A stretch of 64,000 bases of DNA from Rhinopomastus cyanomelas (GCA_013400115.1 VXBP01001156.1:124001-188000); one strand, 5' to 3'. Shown: positions 10,701-46,677, numbered from the stretch's first letter. Translations and numbers: made by a program. The notes: generated from the sequence alone by a model not told the origin.

Positions 10701-12879
10701 AACCAGTCCTCCATTGCATGATTTGCCTCAGTTTTCAAACTGAGTCATGCCTACAAGAGGGAGCACCAGTGAAACCTCCTCTGCTGAAGGGGATGAAACA
10801 CACAATTTCCCAAGATACAGCAGAAGACCAGAGAAGTAAAGAGGTACAGAAATCAGTTTCTCTGTGGTCATACAGAAAGATGACCCCTCCTCCCTTAGAC
10901 CATCCTTTGCAGGATATATAGCAGCTGTGACAACTAATTACTAATGAAGTTCAGATGGCAGTGGAGACATAAGGGTGCTTAACCTGAGCAGAAATGTGGT
11001 GCCAGCAAGGTTCAAGCACCTTATCTGAAGCAAAACAGTCCAACTTCTCCAGAGCTGCCACTTTCTGCCTGTTCACGGTTAGCCTAGCAATTGCACTTAG
11101 ACAATCCAAGTAGGAGAAATCCCCTGACAGACACAGAGCCTTCTTTTGACCCTTTACTACATGACTAATTCTTACATCCTTTCAAATTATACAAAGAAAA
11201 ATCCTCTGCCATCCTTTGGTGACTAACACAGATCATCTCAGAGTATGAAGAAATTTGTATTATTCCTTCTGCATTTATTATCTGTATTTCTTATCCCCAC
11301 CTTGCTTTTCCTTTGTCCTAGCCCTGTGCTTTTCTTTCCAAGGATGACTGAGTCACAGGGAGATAAAAACTACTGAAATGTTGCAAGCACAGCTTTTGAA
11401 TAAACGTAAGTGAAAAAAATCACATTACCAGAATAGTTTGTCAAGTACCATAGCCAAAGCATGATTAAAAATGAATAAAACATACCTAACTCTGACATTT
11501 TACCCGAGCGTTTGGGGGTCTGGAATGAGTAAATTTCACCACCTCTTACACTTGAGCCATTTCCCACTGGACCTGTGGAAAAAATAGATACTAGTTACTT
11601 GTACCTATTTGAAAGCATCCAGCCCAAGAAACATAATGCAAAAATCTATTGTTTGGCTCAAAGAACTCTTCATATTTGAGTTGTTATGAAATAAAAATAG
11701 TAACAAAAATCCTAGAAACATTACGCTCTCCTTTACTTGCCACCACAAGCACAGTGAGAGCTAGTCAACCCTCACAAGCAATTTCATCAACATTGTACAA
11801 CCTTTACACTGCAAGGATATCCTAAAGTCTCAGTTGTATTAGTTCTTCTCCTGTTATTACCTTGGGCACACATTCCAAGAGCATCAACATAGTTCTTCTC
11901 TTCCAGAACCTCCCGAGCTTCATCATCAGAAATATTGTCAAGCTTCTTCACAAATCTCTTTGCAGTGACTGTCAGCTTAATCTTGTCCTTCCGTACTTTA
12001 ATACCTAGGATTGCAATAAAAGCTTTAACCTCACGCTACTTCATTATTACTGTCACAGTAGTATACAGTTACTCTATTTAGAGATGCAGTTCCGGTTGTG
12101 CAAATCACCAAACACTGAGCAACATTGGAAAGACATTCTGCTAAAAGAATAGCCAGTGTGAGCTCTGCTGGCGGGTCAGCATACCCTAGAGCCATCAGTC
12201 CCCCCTCTTCCCACAAAAACTAACCCCTCTAGCCCACCCCTCCGTTTCAGCACACAGGAGCTTCCACTGTATGGGAGAAGTGACAGCAACTCAAACATCC
12301 AAATATAAAAGAGCATGCAACGAGGGTGGTATTGGCCACCTTCTGTCTTTCCCGACAAATGGGAGCACGTGGAGAAGACGTGGCCTATAGCCTATCAGTA
12401 CGCTCACAGCAGAATTCAAGAGGAGACCTCTGAAGACCACGTATCTAACCTCTCAAAGCAGGACCAGCAGCAAAGTTATAGCAGGGTGCTCTGCACTTTG
12501 TACATCCTAAACAGACCAGTTTTAAGCATCTCCACAGAGGTTCCAGACCATAAAAGCGGTCAAACCTGAAGCAGAAGGATGCTCAAGCCTTATTCCGGTT
12601 TGATTCTGTACGTGTTTGACCGTGAGTGGCTGAGAGCTCACCCAGGCTGTTTGCGCCCTCTCCCTCAGGGGCTGGGCCTCACGAGGGGTTCCCGGTCCGG
12701 GGTGCCGCAGCTGCTCGGACCCCTTTGACGATCCCCAAGGGGTAGCGGGGTCGCCGGGCTTGGCGCTACCCGGGTCCGGCCGTACCTGGAACATCAGTAA
12801 TATGCCTCAGCACCTCCTCGTCGGGCACGAACTTCACCTCCAGGGCGCTGCCACCCCTCCTTGCCCCCGCCTGGCTCAT
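1644..12879 (-). CDS. ORC2: ORC2, origin recognition complex subunit 2 (5' two-thirds of the CDS, 11 exons)
   Basis: ORC2 is a core subunit of the origin recognition complex, which binds replication origins in the nucleus and loads MCM2-7 with CDC6 and CDT1. Eleven minus-strand exons (listed separately) join with matching phases at GT-AG junctions into about 376 residues; the vertebrate protein is near 577, so the C-terminal AAA+ remainder and winged-helix domain lie left of base 1. Diagnostic stretches are [33 protein letters not shown] and [12 protein letters not shown]. The Walker A-like YGLGSK lacks the normal P-loop, as is usual for ORC2. TP motifs at about residues 113 (AQTPGQ), 133 (SKTPQS) and 207 (QKTPAK) sit in the linker where human ORC2 has CDK sites. 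The start ATG at 12879 is followed by [12 protein letters not shown], matching the family N-terminus. HYCC2 lies immediately upstream on the same strand. Confidence 0.96.
1890..2672 (+). mobile_element. CR1 LINE, 5'-truncated 3' part
   Basis: It matches the end of CR1 ORF2 and the 3' UTR: AAGTGCTGGGTCCTACACTG, then GTGAGGCCACACCTCAAGTA, GAGGCTGATGAGAGACC and TTAGGAAAAACTTG. It ends in ATTCTATGATTCTATG near 2671. The copy is diverged and internally shortened. It lies in the ORC2 intron between coding exons 10 and 11, antisense to ORC2. Confidence 0.88.
2892..3024 (-). CDS. ORC2: ORC2 coding exon 10 (residues 300-344), degenerate Walker A
   Basis: It is 133 nt, phase 2 to phase 0, with acceptor CTGCAG| and donor GATCT|GTAAGT. 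It encodes [20 protein letters not shown] and continues through the [11 protein letters not shown] strand. The normal P-loop glycine and lysine pattern is missing, in keeping with ORC2 being a non-ATP-binding AAA+-like subunit. Confidence 0.96.
4390..4499 (-). CDS. ORC2: ORC2 coding exon 9 (residues 264-300)
   Basis: It is 110 nt, phase 0 to phase 2, with acceptor AACACAG| and donor TTACA|GTAAGT. It encodes [20 protein letters not shown] and then [16 protein letters not shown], the helix leading into the AAA+ core. Confidence 0.94.
5784..5882 (-). CDS. ORC2: ORC2 coding exon 8 (residues 231-263)
   Basis: It is 99 nt, phase 0 to phase 0, with acceptor TTTTAG| and donor ACTCAG|GTATGC. It encodes [20 protein letters not shown] and continues with [13 protein letters not shown], almost identical to the human segment. 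Confidence 0.96.
6484..6668 (-). CDS. ORC2: ORC2 coding exon 7 (residues 169-230)
   Basis: It is 185 nt, phase 1 to phase 0, with acceptor GCTGTAG| and donor AAGATG|GTGAGT. It encodes an acidic segment ([18 protein letters not shown]) followed by a basic one with QKTPAKTK, which aligns with the human KETPSK CDK-site region. Confidence 0.92.
7517..7574 (-). CDS. ORC2: ORC2 coding exon 6 (residues 150-168)
   Basis: It is 58 nt, phase 0 to phase 1, with acceptor GTTACAG| and donor TAGCAG|GTGAAG. It encodes [19 protein letters not shown], closely matching the human KSEFLSTAPRSLRKRL segment. Confidence 0.92.
9372..9403 (-). CDS. ORC2: ORC2 coding exon 5, 32-nt microexon (residues 139-149)
   Basis: The acceptor is TTTTCAG|AGTGCTC and the donor CAGAGG|GTGAGT. 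It encodes [11 protein letters not shown]. Exon 4 ends in phase 1 and exon 6 begins in phase 0, so an exon of length 2 mod 3 is required between them; 32 nt fits exactly. The peptide fills the place of the human SSKGHSASDKVQ region. Confidence 0.8.
10146..10235 (-). CDS. ORC2: ORC2 coding exon 4 (residues 109-138)
   Basis: It is 90 nt, phase 1 to phase 1, with acceptor TTACAG| and donor GCAGCA|GTAAGT. It encodes a disordered Ser/Lys-rich stretch with two Thr-Pro motifs, ELAQTPGQS and RSKTPQSS. The human equivalent holds a documented CDK target, LAKTPQKS. Confidence 0.88.
11486..11572 (-). CDS. ORC2: ORC2 coding exon 3 (residues 80-108)
   Basis: It is 87 nt, phase 1 to phase 1, with acceptor CCACAG| and donor GTTAG|GTATG. 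It encodes [17 protein letters not shown], aligning with the human VYSFQNRKHSEKM segment. Confidence 0.93.
11861..12004 (-). CDS. ORC2: ORC2 coding exon 2 (residues 32-79)
   Basis: The acceptor is TCCTAG| at 12006-12005 and the donor CCCAAG|GTAATA. It is 144 nt, phase 1 to phase 1. It encodes a Lys-rich then acidic segment ending [14 protein letters not shown], matching the human NYVEIMG region. Confidence 0.93.
12786..12879 (-). CDS. ORC2: ORC2 coding exon 1 (residues 1-31)
   Basis: The ATG is complementary to cat at 12877-12879. The reading starts [11 protein letters not shown] and continues into the conserved [19 protein letters not shown]. The donor is CCAG|GTACG at 12785-12784, and the exon ends in phase 1. 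It lies inside a CpG island. The open frame continues upstream without a stop for some way, but this ATG gives the family-typical N-terminus. Confidence 0.93.
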
Positions 12880-13197
12880 GGCGGGAGCCCTGAGGTGCCC
12901 CTGGCACAGGTACGAGGGCCACGCCGCTAGGGGGAGATGCCCTCCGCACACAGACGGGTGCACGCAGCAGCGGCACCGGAACCGGGCCCTCCCCGCGTCG
13001 TCCTCTGCAGGTACTGGGACCCGGACCGACCTCAGGCTCCGGATCTTGCCCCAGCAGCAGGAGGCAGAAGCCAGTTCACAGGCCACACAATGAGCGGCTC
13101 TGCGGGCGTGCCTGAGAGCGAGAGGGGCGGGCACTGAACGCCGCGCATTGACTGACAGGCGTCTCAGCCGGTCCGCTTGCCCCTTTTCTGCACCGCC

Positions 13198-13212
13198 TCC
13201 CGCCGGCGGGAA
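13198..13212. promoter_or_regulatory. Palindromic E2F-like site
   Basis: TCCCGCCGGCGGGAA contains GGCGGGAA on the plus strand and TCCCGCC as its mirror, close to the E2F consensus TTTSSCGC/GGCGGGAA. It lies about 320 bp upstream of the ORC2 ATG. Cell-cycle control of ORC2 through this site is an inference. Confidence 0.45.
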
Positions 13213-13357
13213 GCACGAGAGGACGGGACTTCCGCTGCTAGCGATGCGCGCACGCGCGATGCCGGCGCCGGGCGTTACCTTGGCGACACGAAGCCGCTGC
13301 GAGCGCGGCCCTGCATGCGGGTCGTGGTCGCCGCTGCCCCGCCCTCACGGCATCGCA

Positions 13358-13440
13358 GAATCTCTTCGGTTGGAAGAGATCTCTAGCATCATCAAATCCA
13401 ACCTTCGACTCGTACCACCGGGTCGTGAGCTTCCCCGCTC
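13358..13440 (-). mobile_element. CR1 LINE 3'-end fragment
   Basis: CGCAGAATCTCTTCGGTTGG followed by AAGAGATCTCTAGCATCATC and AAATCCAACC is the reverse complement of a CR1 3' UTR end, with many CpG-type changes. It lies between the HYCC2 poly(A) region and the ORC2 promoter, inside the CpG island. Confidence 0.7.
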
Positions 13441-13648
13441 CTCCAGGGCAGGGCTCCCGGCCCGGCCTCACCGCCTCTGCCGCTGTCGACACAGCGGGCT
13501 CCCAGGCAGCCACCGGCGGCTGCTTCCCGCCACACCCTCGCCCCGTTTGAGGAGCAAAACCCCACACCTGTACCCCCATCAACACAATTCAGTTTTTTAA
13601 AAAAATACATGCAGAAAAGAGTAGTTCCTGTTCAGAAACAGCACAATA

Positions 13649-13654
13649 TTTATT
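13649..13654 (-). terminator. HYCC2: Distal HYCC2 poly(A) signal AATAAA
   Basis: The minus strand reads AAATAAATATTG, followed about 35-45 nt downstream by a T-rich element (TATTTTTTTAAAA near 13600). A second hexamer lies at about 13684-13689. Beyond this point the sequence changes abruptly to the ORC2 CpG island. Confidence 0.6.
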
Positions 13655-16600
13655 TACCATCTTTATATATTTGTATATATATTTTTATTCTGCATTGCAG
13701 ATTGTGTTGTTTTATACATCTCTATTTACAATGATTTAAAATAATTGTCTTTAATCTCTGGCAGGTATTTACAAACTCAATAGTAACTACATTTCACATT
13801 TCAACAACAGTCAACAGCATTAACCAGCTCAGTAAGACAGTTAAGATAATGGCTTACATGCACCAATAACATGATCTTCAATACGTGCTATCTTCAGAAC
13901 GAAGATTTCCCCTGGTCTTAGGTTAAATTACATCATACAGCAGAGGTCATGGTTATTAAAAACCCATTTGGATTAATCCCTCACCAGTATTTAATCTTGA
14001 GTTTATGGGGTTCATATACCAGCACACCAGGCAATCCTGGTAAAGAGGGGCTCACACCACCAATCCGTGTCTTCTCACCTAGCCTGTTTGTCCACAAGAA
14101 GTGGGTGACTTGTTGCTTTCGCTCCTTCTATGACAGAGATAAGATCACATAATGCTAAAATAGTAAAAATCCTCAGAAAACTTAGTTCAGAGAAACAAAC
14201 CTGGCATGACAGAGAAAAGTAAGAAAATCTTTCAACCCTTGCAGAATGTTTCTTTTTGCTAATAAAATTGACTGCACATCCTGTATTCTTACAAGGGCAG
14301 AAACAGATCAAAGATTCATCATAAAGTACAGGAATTACAAATTTTAAAAATGCAGCATGGGGTACCTCAATTTACTTGTGGGGTTTTTTCCTAGCAAATA
14401 AAACTTACCACAGTAAATCTAGATGTATTAGATTTACATTAGATTTAAGAGTATGTGATTTAATTATTAAAAATCTTTATTAGCTTTTTCCTGGAATCTT
14501 CAATATGGAAAAAAAATGCTAAATGACTCAGTTTTATTTATTCATATGGTATTTTTCCATGAATAACCAGCTAGTAATACTCATCCCAAAAGTATTCACT
14601 ATCAGCAAGAAAACAGTAAGAAGTCTTGTTTCAAAGCAATCATTGCACACTGGCACACAAAAACACACACACACTCCAGTACTAAGAATTCATTAATACT
14701 TAGACAAGTTGGTTTATCCTGAGTGATTGTTAACTCACAACTACTATATACTCAAAGCCACAGAGTTTTTTACTACTCACGTTTTCCATAAACTAATAAC
14801 ATGGAAGTCTAGCACAACAACACCTGAACAGAAAGAACAGTGTCAACAGCCAGAATGTCGGTCATTCCCAAGTCTTCCTTATTTTAGAACAAAAGGTAAA
14901 AGGTTACTTCACTCATACCACTTTCTGGTTTGTGATCAGTTCCAGGGAGGATGAGGATTCACACAGGATCCACCACTGATTGCTAAGAACCATTCCATGG
15001 CAAAGCACCACAGAGTGACTTCTCTAGGAGATACTCCTAAGCAGAAATCGTCCCTATTTTACCCCTAAACAAAAAAAACCCCTGTGCACATTCTACAGCA
15101 CGTTTTAATGAGTTATTAATCATCAAGAGACAAAATTTAAATTGCTTTAAAGCGTTCTATCATAATGCAAAGATAATCCATTCTAAACTGCTTACATCTC
15201 ACCGGCGGTAAGACACTGGGAGCTCACAACCAAAGAACTGGTTAATAAAACTTGATCTCATCACTCTGCTCATCATGCACAAGCTGAAATGTAGGGCAAA
15301 GTTTTACTGTACAGACATGAAGTTTTACTATACAACTGTTACCATCAACAGCTCCTCACAGCAATAGTTTAGCAATCCTTTATGATAGGAGGGATAATTT
15401 ACGGACCCATTTTAAATTCATTTGGTCCCTTTGGTAAAATCTGATTAACACATTGAAATAAATAATCAAGGGATGGAGTAGCCTAGAGAAAACTAAATAA
15501 AAGAATGGAAGCAAGCATTTTAATTTTTTTCATTACATCTCTAAGAAAAACAAATATCATGGAACAGGCTTTTCCTAAACAAATTTCTGGAAGCTGTAAG
15601 GTATCCACTACAGCTTAGTTTGGAACTTTACATGTCACAGGTCTTGACACTTGCCAAATTTACTAGGCAAGTTTATATGAAATGGCTAGCTGTTATGTTT
15701 TGAAATCTTGTTCCAATGTTAGTTTTCAGTTAAATTATGTGGAAATGCTCATACATATCAGCCTTACAAAAGCCACATCTTGTTTTCAGGAACTACTGAA
15801 AAACAAAGTTTCTCCCAGCTCACCACCACCACTTCAGAAGCAGGTGAGTGTTCAGCTCTTCAGCTGATCATGACAAGTAAAATTTGACAGACCAATACAT
15901 GTGTTCACTAAGCCACCACCCATGTCACGATGCGTTACCCTGAACTGCCTACAGAAGAGGTTTCTACCAACTGTCAACTGAAAAATAATCAAGTGAAATT
16001 AAAGCCCGTATAATAAAAACAAGCGGCATTTAAAATACTGAAGAAAGTATAAAGTATTGAACAATTTGATATAGTCCAAGAATGCAATGCAAGTACTGAG
16101 GATCTGCTCCTTTGCTTACCATGCTTGGAAAGGAGTGACATAAACAAGACGTTAAAATAAATTGTGAAAAAGGAGTACACTTACTCTTCCAATGCAAACT
16201 ATTCCTGTGATGTAAAATGAGACCTAGCTAACAGCTTTAATGCTGTATTCAATGTGCCAAGTTAGCAATATCTTTGGCAATGAGTGAACTGCCAAATTTA
16301 CAGATGAGATCATTAAATTTACTAACATCAGAAACATCTTTGTGTTTAGCACATGTATTTTATTCAAACGCATTCCATTCTATTTTCCACACCTCCTCCA
16401 GGATTATGAGTACACTATCAAGTCTGTTCTACTTGATTTTTATTATTTTACTCAACAAGTTCTCATTTGTCATTTCGTCTTCAAAGGAATTTAGATTTGT
16501 AAGCCCAAGTACATACAACTTTCTGGTTCGTGACCAAAGTCAAAATGAGGAACACTTAAAGCAAGAGGTGTTGGTTCATAACAGGACAAGTTTAAAGTCT

Positions 16601-17443
16601 TAGCGTAAAATACCGCCATATCTTAGAATTATCTATTCAAAAATTAATTTTTCAAAATATAATTCTCTGAACATGTTGAACATTAAATATTGAGGAAGAT
16701 TTTCCTGGAGCTAAAAGTTTCCAAGAACACCAATAATCTTTATTAAAGAAGTAAAACAAACTACACAGTATCTGGACACAAAAAGGGGTTAGAGTTGGGG
16801 TCACCTTACTACAGAGTAGCATTACCACCATTAAGATGCCGGTTTCCCCCTTAACGTTGAAAAATATGTTCATATTTACATACAGTATACACACAGTTGA
16901 GGCAATTGATTGTCAACATGTGACAAACATATGTACCTACCCACACACAAGTAAACCTCACATGGTGAGAAAAAACCCTGTCCCAGTAAACTCCAGTATT
17001 CGTAAGTAGTGCAAATATATACTTTCTCAGGAAACAATTTTTTAATCCTCACTATTTTGATGTTAAAACAGATCATTTTAATTATGTTAAAGCTAGCAGA
17101 ATTATGTTGGAAACGTGTTTCAGACCAACAGACTTGCAAACTACAAATACTAGATCTAATGCTTTCTGACTGAAACATGACGTGCGGCATTACAGAATGT
17201 TAAAAATCTTTTACAAATTCACATCGGAAAGAGCGTTAAATCTTCATTTAAAATAGTGACATACAGAGTCTCCAAATGAAAACTAAAAGGATAATACAGC
17301 AATTTAAATGGTCATATTGCAACATTCATTTTAACAGATATTTTCACTTCATTACTTTGCTGCTTGAAAGTTGAAAAAATGGCTCATCATTCAACCAAGA
17401 AAATTCTCAGACTAAACCCCTGAAAAGCCTATGGGAATATAGT

Positions 17444-17532
17444 TTAGGGGGGAACCTGTAGAGTAGGATTGATGGCTGGACTCTATGACCTCAAGTGTCT
17501 TTTCCAACCTGAAAAATTCTATGATTCTATAG
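17444..17532 (+). mobile_element. CR1 LINE 3'-end fragment in the HYCC2 3' UTR
   Basis: GGATTGATGGCTGGACTCTA, then GACCTCAAGTGTCTTTTCCA and ACCTGAAAAATTCTATGATTCTAT match the CR1 3' terminus including its terminal repeat. It is antisense to HYCC2. Confidence 0.85.
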
Positions 17533-19501
17533 TCAGGGCTAGGGTTAGCAATTCCAACACTTCCTATTTTCTCAAAATTACAAAGTCCAACAAAAATGAG
17601 TTAAAAAAAAGGGCAGCAAATTGTGATGTGGTAAAAAAAAAAATGTATGAAGGAATTATTGATTTATCCCTACCGAAGTGTATACATACACATCAAAATA
17701 CAGCACCCACACTCCCTCACCTAAGAATTACAGGTATGTGCATGCACATGCACACACAGATGGGAAAAAAAAACCCAATCAGTACTCTGCTTTTTTACCT
17801 TCTTCTATAATGCTGCAGTTGCACTGAAATACTGCAGATACCTAAATCTATTGCCTCATGTCAAGTACCAAGTATTCTAAAAGAAGACACAGAGTGAATT
17901 CAGGATAAAGATTTCAGGCTAAATATTTGTCACAGGTGTCAGGAAACTTTTAGTACTTAGCATATATAATCAGAAAGGCAGCGGATTATTCCCTCCACCC
18001 ATAACCCAGACACTTCCTATTTGATTTCTGCCATGGTACTCTTAAGTGTACTGAATCTGTTAATTTCCACTACAATCTCAACGCATCTTGGCATAGTTTG
18101 AGACACATCTAGAAGTATTAACGAAAAGCACGATACACAGCACTGGCAAAGCCTGTTATTACAGCTTGTTTGTATGTATTTGTGATGACTCATTTTGTAA
18201 GACAGATGTTGAACAATCCTTGTCTGAAAAACAAGAAAACAAACTACCACAACAGAAACATTGCACTAAAAAGTTGTACATCTCTAACTTTTGTACCACA
18301 TCAGTACATAGTACAAAATTTTGGTGGTTTTTTTTTTTTTACAGGGTTAACTTTTAAAAAACCCTATATGGGATAGGTGTATATATAAAAAAAGCCAAAA
18401 TACAAGTAACAAAAGGCACACAATCAAAATGCAAACTGTAAAAATATCTTTAAAAGTAATTCAACTACAGTTTTAACCATTTCAAATTTATGCACGTAGG
18501 TTTGACTTTGCTATCTGAAGTCACTGAGCGCTCTTGCTTTCCCGAAATAACTTGACATTGTGGGACTCCACGCATAATAACATACTAAAATTCAACAAAA
18601 GGGTTGTAAAATTTAGCCTTATGCCAATTTAAGTACTCTAAAACTTCTGGAGACATGCTTATAATGGCAAAAGTGTTGAAAGTACAGAACCTTGCTAGGG
18701 AACAAATATTTTTTAAAACATAAAAAATGGGCAATTATTAAAAAAAAAAAAATAGCTGACACTCCTAAACTTTTATTTCCCAAAGACTCAAGCAAATAAT
18801 TTTATTTGGTTCTTTTCAATTTATAGTGATGGCCCTTCAGCACAAAATACAGTAGAATTTCCTTTGTCTCTACAAAATATAAACGTTGTACTAGCAGCCA
18901 TGACTTAATAATTGTCTCCACTAGCAAAACTCTCAGATATAGAGTCTAATCATATACAGCTTTTGACATTTTACAGAAAATGCCTTGTAGCTTAATCTAA
19001 TCTTTGCCTTAGTTCAATCTCTATGACTGGTGTCCTTAAAGATTAACTTCAGTTTTGAAACAAGTAACGTTTTCTTTCTGATAATTCTATTTACTTTTCA
19101 ACTGAATTTCTGCATCAGTCCAGATCCTGTTTAATTCATTTTACGAAAGTAAGATATGAAGATTAAACTACCAAAGTGACTTGTCAAACCACAAAAACAA
19201 CCTTTAAATATTTAAATGAATTTTAATATAAATTTGAAAAAAAAAAAATCTATTTGAAATAGATTCAAAAGCAAAAAATCCCCAAACTGCCAGTGATGCA
19301 ACACCATTTCATTATCCTGAATTTCTTTTAGACTATCACTCCAAGATAGCCTGCTATCTGTAACTGCTCATGTTTATCCTTCACAGTGACAGCAAAACCA
19401 AAGTGTCCACACAAGGATTGTAATTCTTTCCTGCAGGTTTACAATTTGTAAACTTCCAGGGCATCACAGAAGCCTTACACATAGAGAACAAACTTTCCCT
19501 T

Positions 19502-19526
19502 TCTCTCTCTCTCTCTCTCTCTCTCT
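19502..19526. repeat. (TC)n microsatellite
   Basis: About twelve perfect TC units, read as (GA)n in the HYCC2 3' UTR transcript. Confidence 0.95.
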
Positions 19527-20927
19527 AGCAATCCAAAAAACAGATAGAGATGGAAAAAAGAATGGCAAGCATTCTCCTGTGTAACCAAACGTGTGCTTCT
19601 AAGTGATGTACCGGCCAGTGCCCATATACCAGCCACATACATTCAAGGCTTGGCTCAATGGCGTAAGTCATGAATGTTCTAGAGTAGGGCCAATCCATTC
19701 AAATAAAAGTTAAAAAAAAAATCAACAGATTATATATACCAAGGCAATGAATTATGATCCTTCTGGGAAAAAGGACTATCAGTACCCCTTTGCACAAATG
19801 GTGTTTCTACAAAAGCATTTCACATTGAAGCTTCAGTGTTTCTAGCACACTGTTGTCTCTATCCCTGAGACAGCCCCTTGATATGGTCTGTCAGGACTGC
19901 AGCATTCTTTGAATGACTTCATGATTGAATTTGGGGACACTGAGAGAGCAGCTGAAAGAGGCAGGGGTGTCCAACAGCCTCAAAACAATAGAAAGCAGCC
20001 TGAGAAATACTCTTTACCCGAATACACCTTTCAATTCCGTGATCAGCACCTCACAAGAACAACAACAAAAACAAAACCAGAGCTGAGCTAGCCATCAGTT
20101 CCTGGGAAAGTAGTGTTTCCCTTCCACTTACAAAGCAAACCAAATTGTTTGAGCCTATATCAGAATGACCCTGTGTCCTGGCAGGGAAGACATGTAACAT
20201 TCATATGGCTACAACGCCATTAGAAGTGCATGGCAACCTACATTATCTAGAGTCCTCTCTCTGAGGGAAAGCAACTTATTAATATGCATGTCTCAGCTGC
20301 TGAACATCAAAAGCTTCTGGGATGAGAGACTAGGGGCAGGCAACAAAAAAAACTACCCTCATTTTAATGAGACAAAGTGCTGTAGGCAGCCAGCAGCAGC
20401 AATGACAATCCCCTCCCCAGAACTGATTGCACAGACTCAGAGAGGTCCAAAGTCACACTAGATTCTCTGAGGCACTCCTGGTTCTGAGAAAGAAAAGTCA
20501 TGATCCAGTAGTCTTTGCAGTACTGTAGACTGAGAAAACAAACCCGTTTCTATTTCTTAACAAAGCCAAAACATCATCTCATAGGGATCACATTCACCAT
20601 TTCCGCCGAATTCTCCAGTCTCACAGTGTTGAAATGGGACTGATCAGCCTACGATGGATTGCACATCACCCAAGAAGAAAGGAAGGCATGTAAAAAGGCA
20701 TACAGTACATTATATACTGCTTCACAAACATGTCTACAAGGTGGGGGGGGAGGATGAGGGAAGAATTATTGCTGTTTCAGTAATACGGTATGATAGCTAA
20801 ACCAAATCAAACAAGGTCACAACAGTCAGTATTTTCACACTGCAGGGCAATGGTTAATGTTTTACCTAAGGATGAATTTGCTGGGGGATTAAGGGAAAAA
20901 AGGGAGTCCTAAGGAAGGGAGTCAAAG

Positions 20928-45234
<24,307 letters not shown>

Positions 45235-46677
45235 TTTCTTGCTAATTCTGCTTCTCTCTTACCTTTAAAAGAGAAAGGGAAAAAGACAAAAACTTAGTTG
45301 TATAAAATCCTAACCAATAAAAAGCTGTTAACATATTTTCAAAGGAATTCTATTATACTGAAAAAAGGACAAAATTTTGGACAACTGGCTCCTTTTTCTA
45401 ACAATAATGAAACTGTTCTCTTCATAGACTTTTAGTCAAAAGTACTGCACATTAATGAGAGAAGACAAAAATTAAGGATTCAGTGCTTCAGGCCAAAATG
45501 TACATGATTTGAAGATATCCTATTCTTGCTCCCTTAACCAAATATAGTATAAAGAAAAGACAAGTGGAACAAAGTAAAGAACATCACCAAATAAATTACG
45601 TGAGTCACTGTAACATCAGTTCTAGATACAGCTTGAAGTAAAGCAATTTCATTAAAACAGTTAATAAAACTTTTAACAGCAAAACTTTATTCCTTAAAAC
45701 CTTGTTCTTATAGGACTTTGAGGCTTTTAATTCAAATTGCACAATTTAGGTTTCCTAGAAGTATGCTGGAATTCTCAAGAGAAGAAAATAAACCCTGCAA
45801 GGGCAACTATTGTCATTATTTTCCATTTAAAGATATAAGGAATTCTAACATCTTTCTAATTCAGCAGCACACAACAGCAAGTCAACTCTTCTGAAGTTCT
45901 TTTAATCTGGGATGGGGAAGAAAAGAAAAACACTTTCATAAGACTGCTGCAATCAACATTAATCCCATAAACATGCTAAACAACTTAATATATTCTTGGC
46001 ATTACTTGGATGAAATTCTACTCTGCAGAATTTGTTGTAAAATTTAGAAAAATGCATGAAAACATTAATGACTTCTTACCATTTTCTTTCAAATTTGTTT
46101 TGAAAATTATTTCTGTTCAATCACAAATTGCAGGTTTGATACACAAGTTATGTCACAGAATTGTCACAGAGTTCTTACAACAGATTACCTTTAAATAGCC
46201 AAACCACATGACTGAAATTACTCATTTTGATCTCAGAAAATGCTTTGATTTCTGAAAGAAGATAGGCAGTTCAGTATTTATTACGTGGAAGTGAAGTGAA
46301 ATACAATAAAAAATAGGGTTGGAAAGCTGGAAGTTTTGTATGAAGATGGCTACATGTTGCATGGCTCCTTGCAGCAAGTAACTCAGAAAACACAAAATCC
46401 TATGGGTAAGAAACTGCTTTAGATTTCTAAAGCATATATTTAAATATCTAAAAGATAGCAGATTCAGAAATACTTTCAATTCAAGTAACACTGAGTGACA
46501 ATCCTATAGAATAACACAATTAGATATCTGCAAACAAAGGTTTCCACTTACATCCTTTTCAATACATAGGAAACCAGAATCAGTCATCAGAACGAGACAT
46601 GGATATAACTCGTGTTCACTTGCATGGAAAAAAGAAACCAAACTATTTTCTAGAGCAAGTGCAACATTCAACTTTAC

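Larger units (their letters stand above)
4500..11485 (-). other. ORC2: ORC2 introns between coding exons 3 and 9
   Basis: The intervals between the listed exons hold only AT-rich intronic sequence. I recognise no interspersed repeat, RNA gene or additional exon. Several open frames of 60-150 codons are present, the longest at 8937-9380 on the plus strand, but they show no recognisable domain and none has a splice context suggesting use. Confidence 0.6.
12640..13570. promoter_or_regulatory. ORC2: CpG island covering the ORC2 promoter and first exon
   Basis: The stretch is strikingly GC- and CpG-rich against AT-rich flanks. It spans the ORC2 start codon (12879) and about 700 bp upstream. It contains clustered CpG sites, a palindromic E2F-like element at 13198-13212 and an NRF1-like GCGCGCACGCGCG run near 13246-13258. 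I see no obvious TATA box, as expected for a housekeeping CpG promoter. The exact transcription start cannot be read from sequence. Confidence 0.85.
13630..20927 (-). other. HYCC2: HYCC2 3' UTR, about 7.3 kb
   Basis: From the stop codon down to the most distal plausible poly(A) signal there is uninterrupted AT-rich sequence with no recognisable coding exon. Repeats are almost absent apart from one CR1 end (17444-17532) and a dinucleotide run. Several AATAAA hexamers on the minus strand could give shorter forms. The length is inferred from poly(A) signals; no transcript data were available. Confidence 0.65.

Noticed and set aside
13148..13600. 150-codon plus-strand frame and overlapping minus-strand frames in the CpG island
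   Set aside because: GC-rich sequence lacks stops by chance; the frames run through a CR1 fragment and promoter motifs, and the composition is Arg/Pro/Ala-biased.
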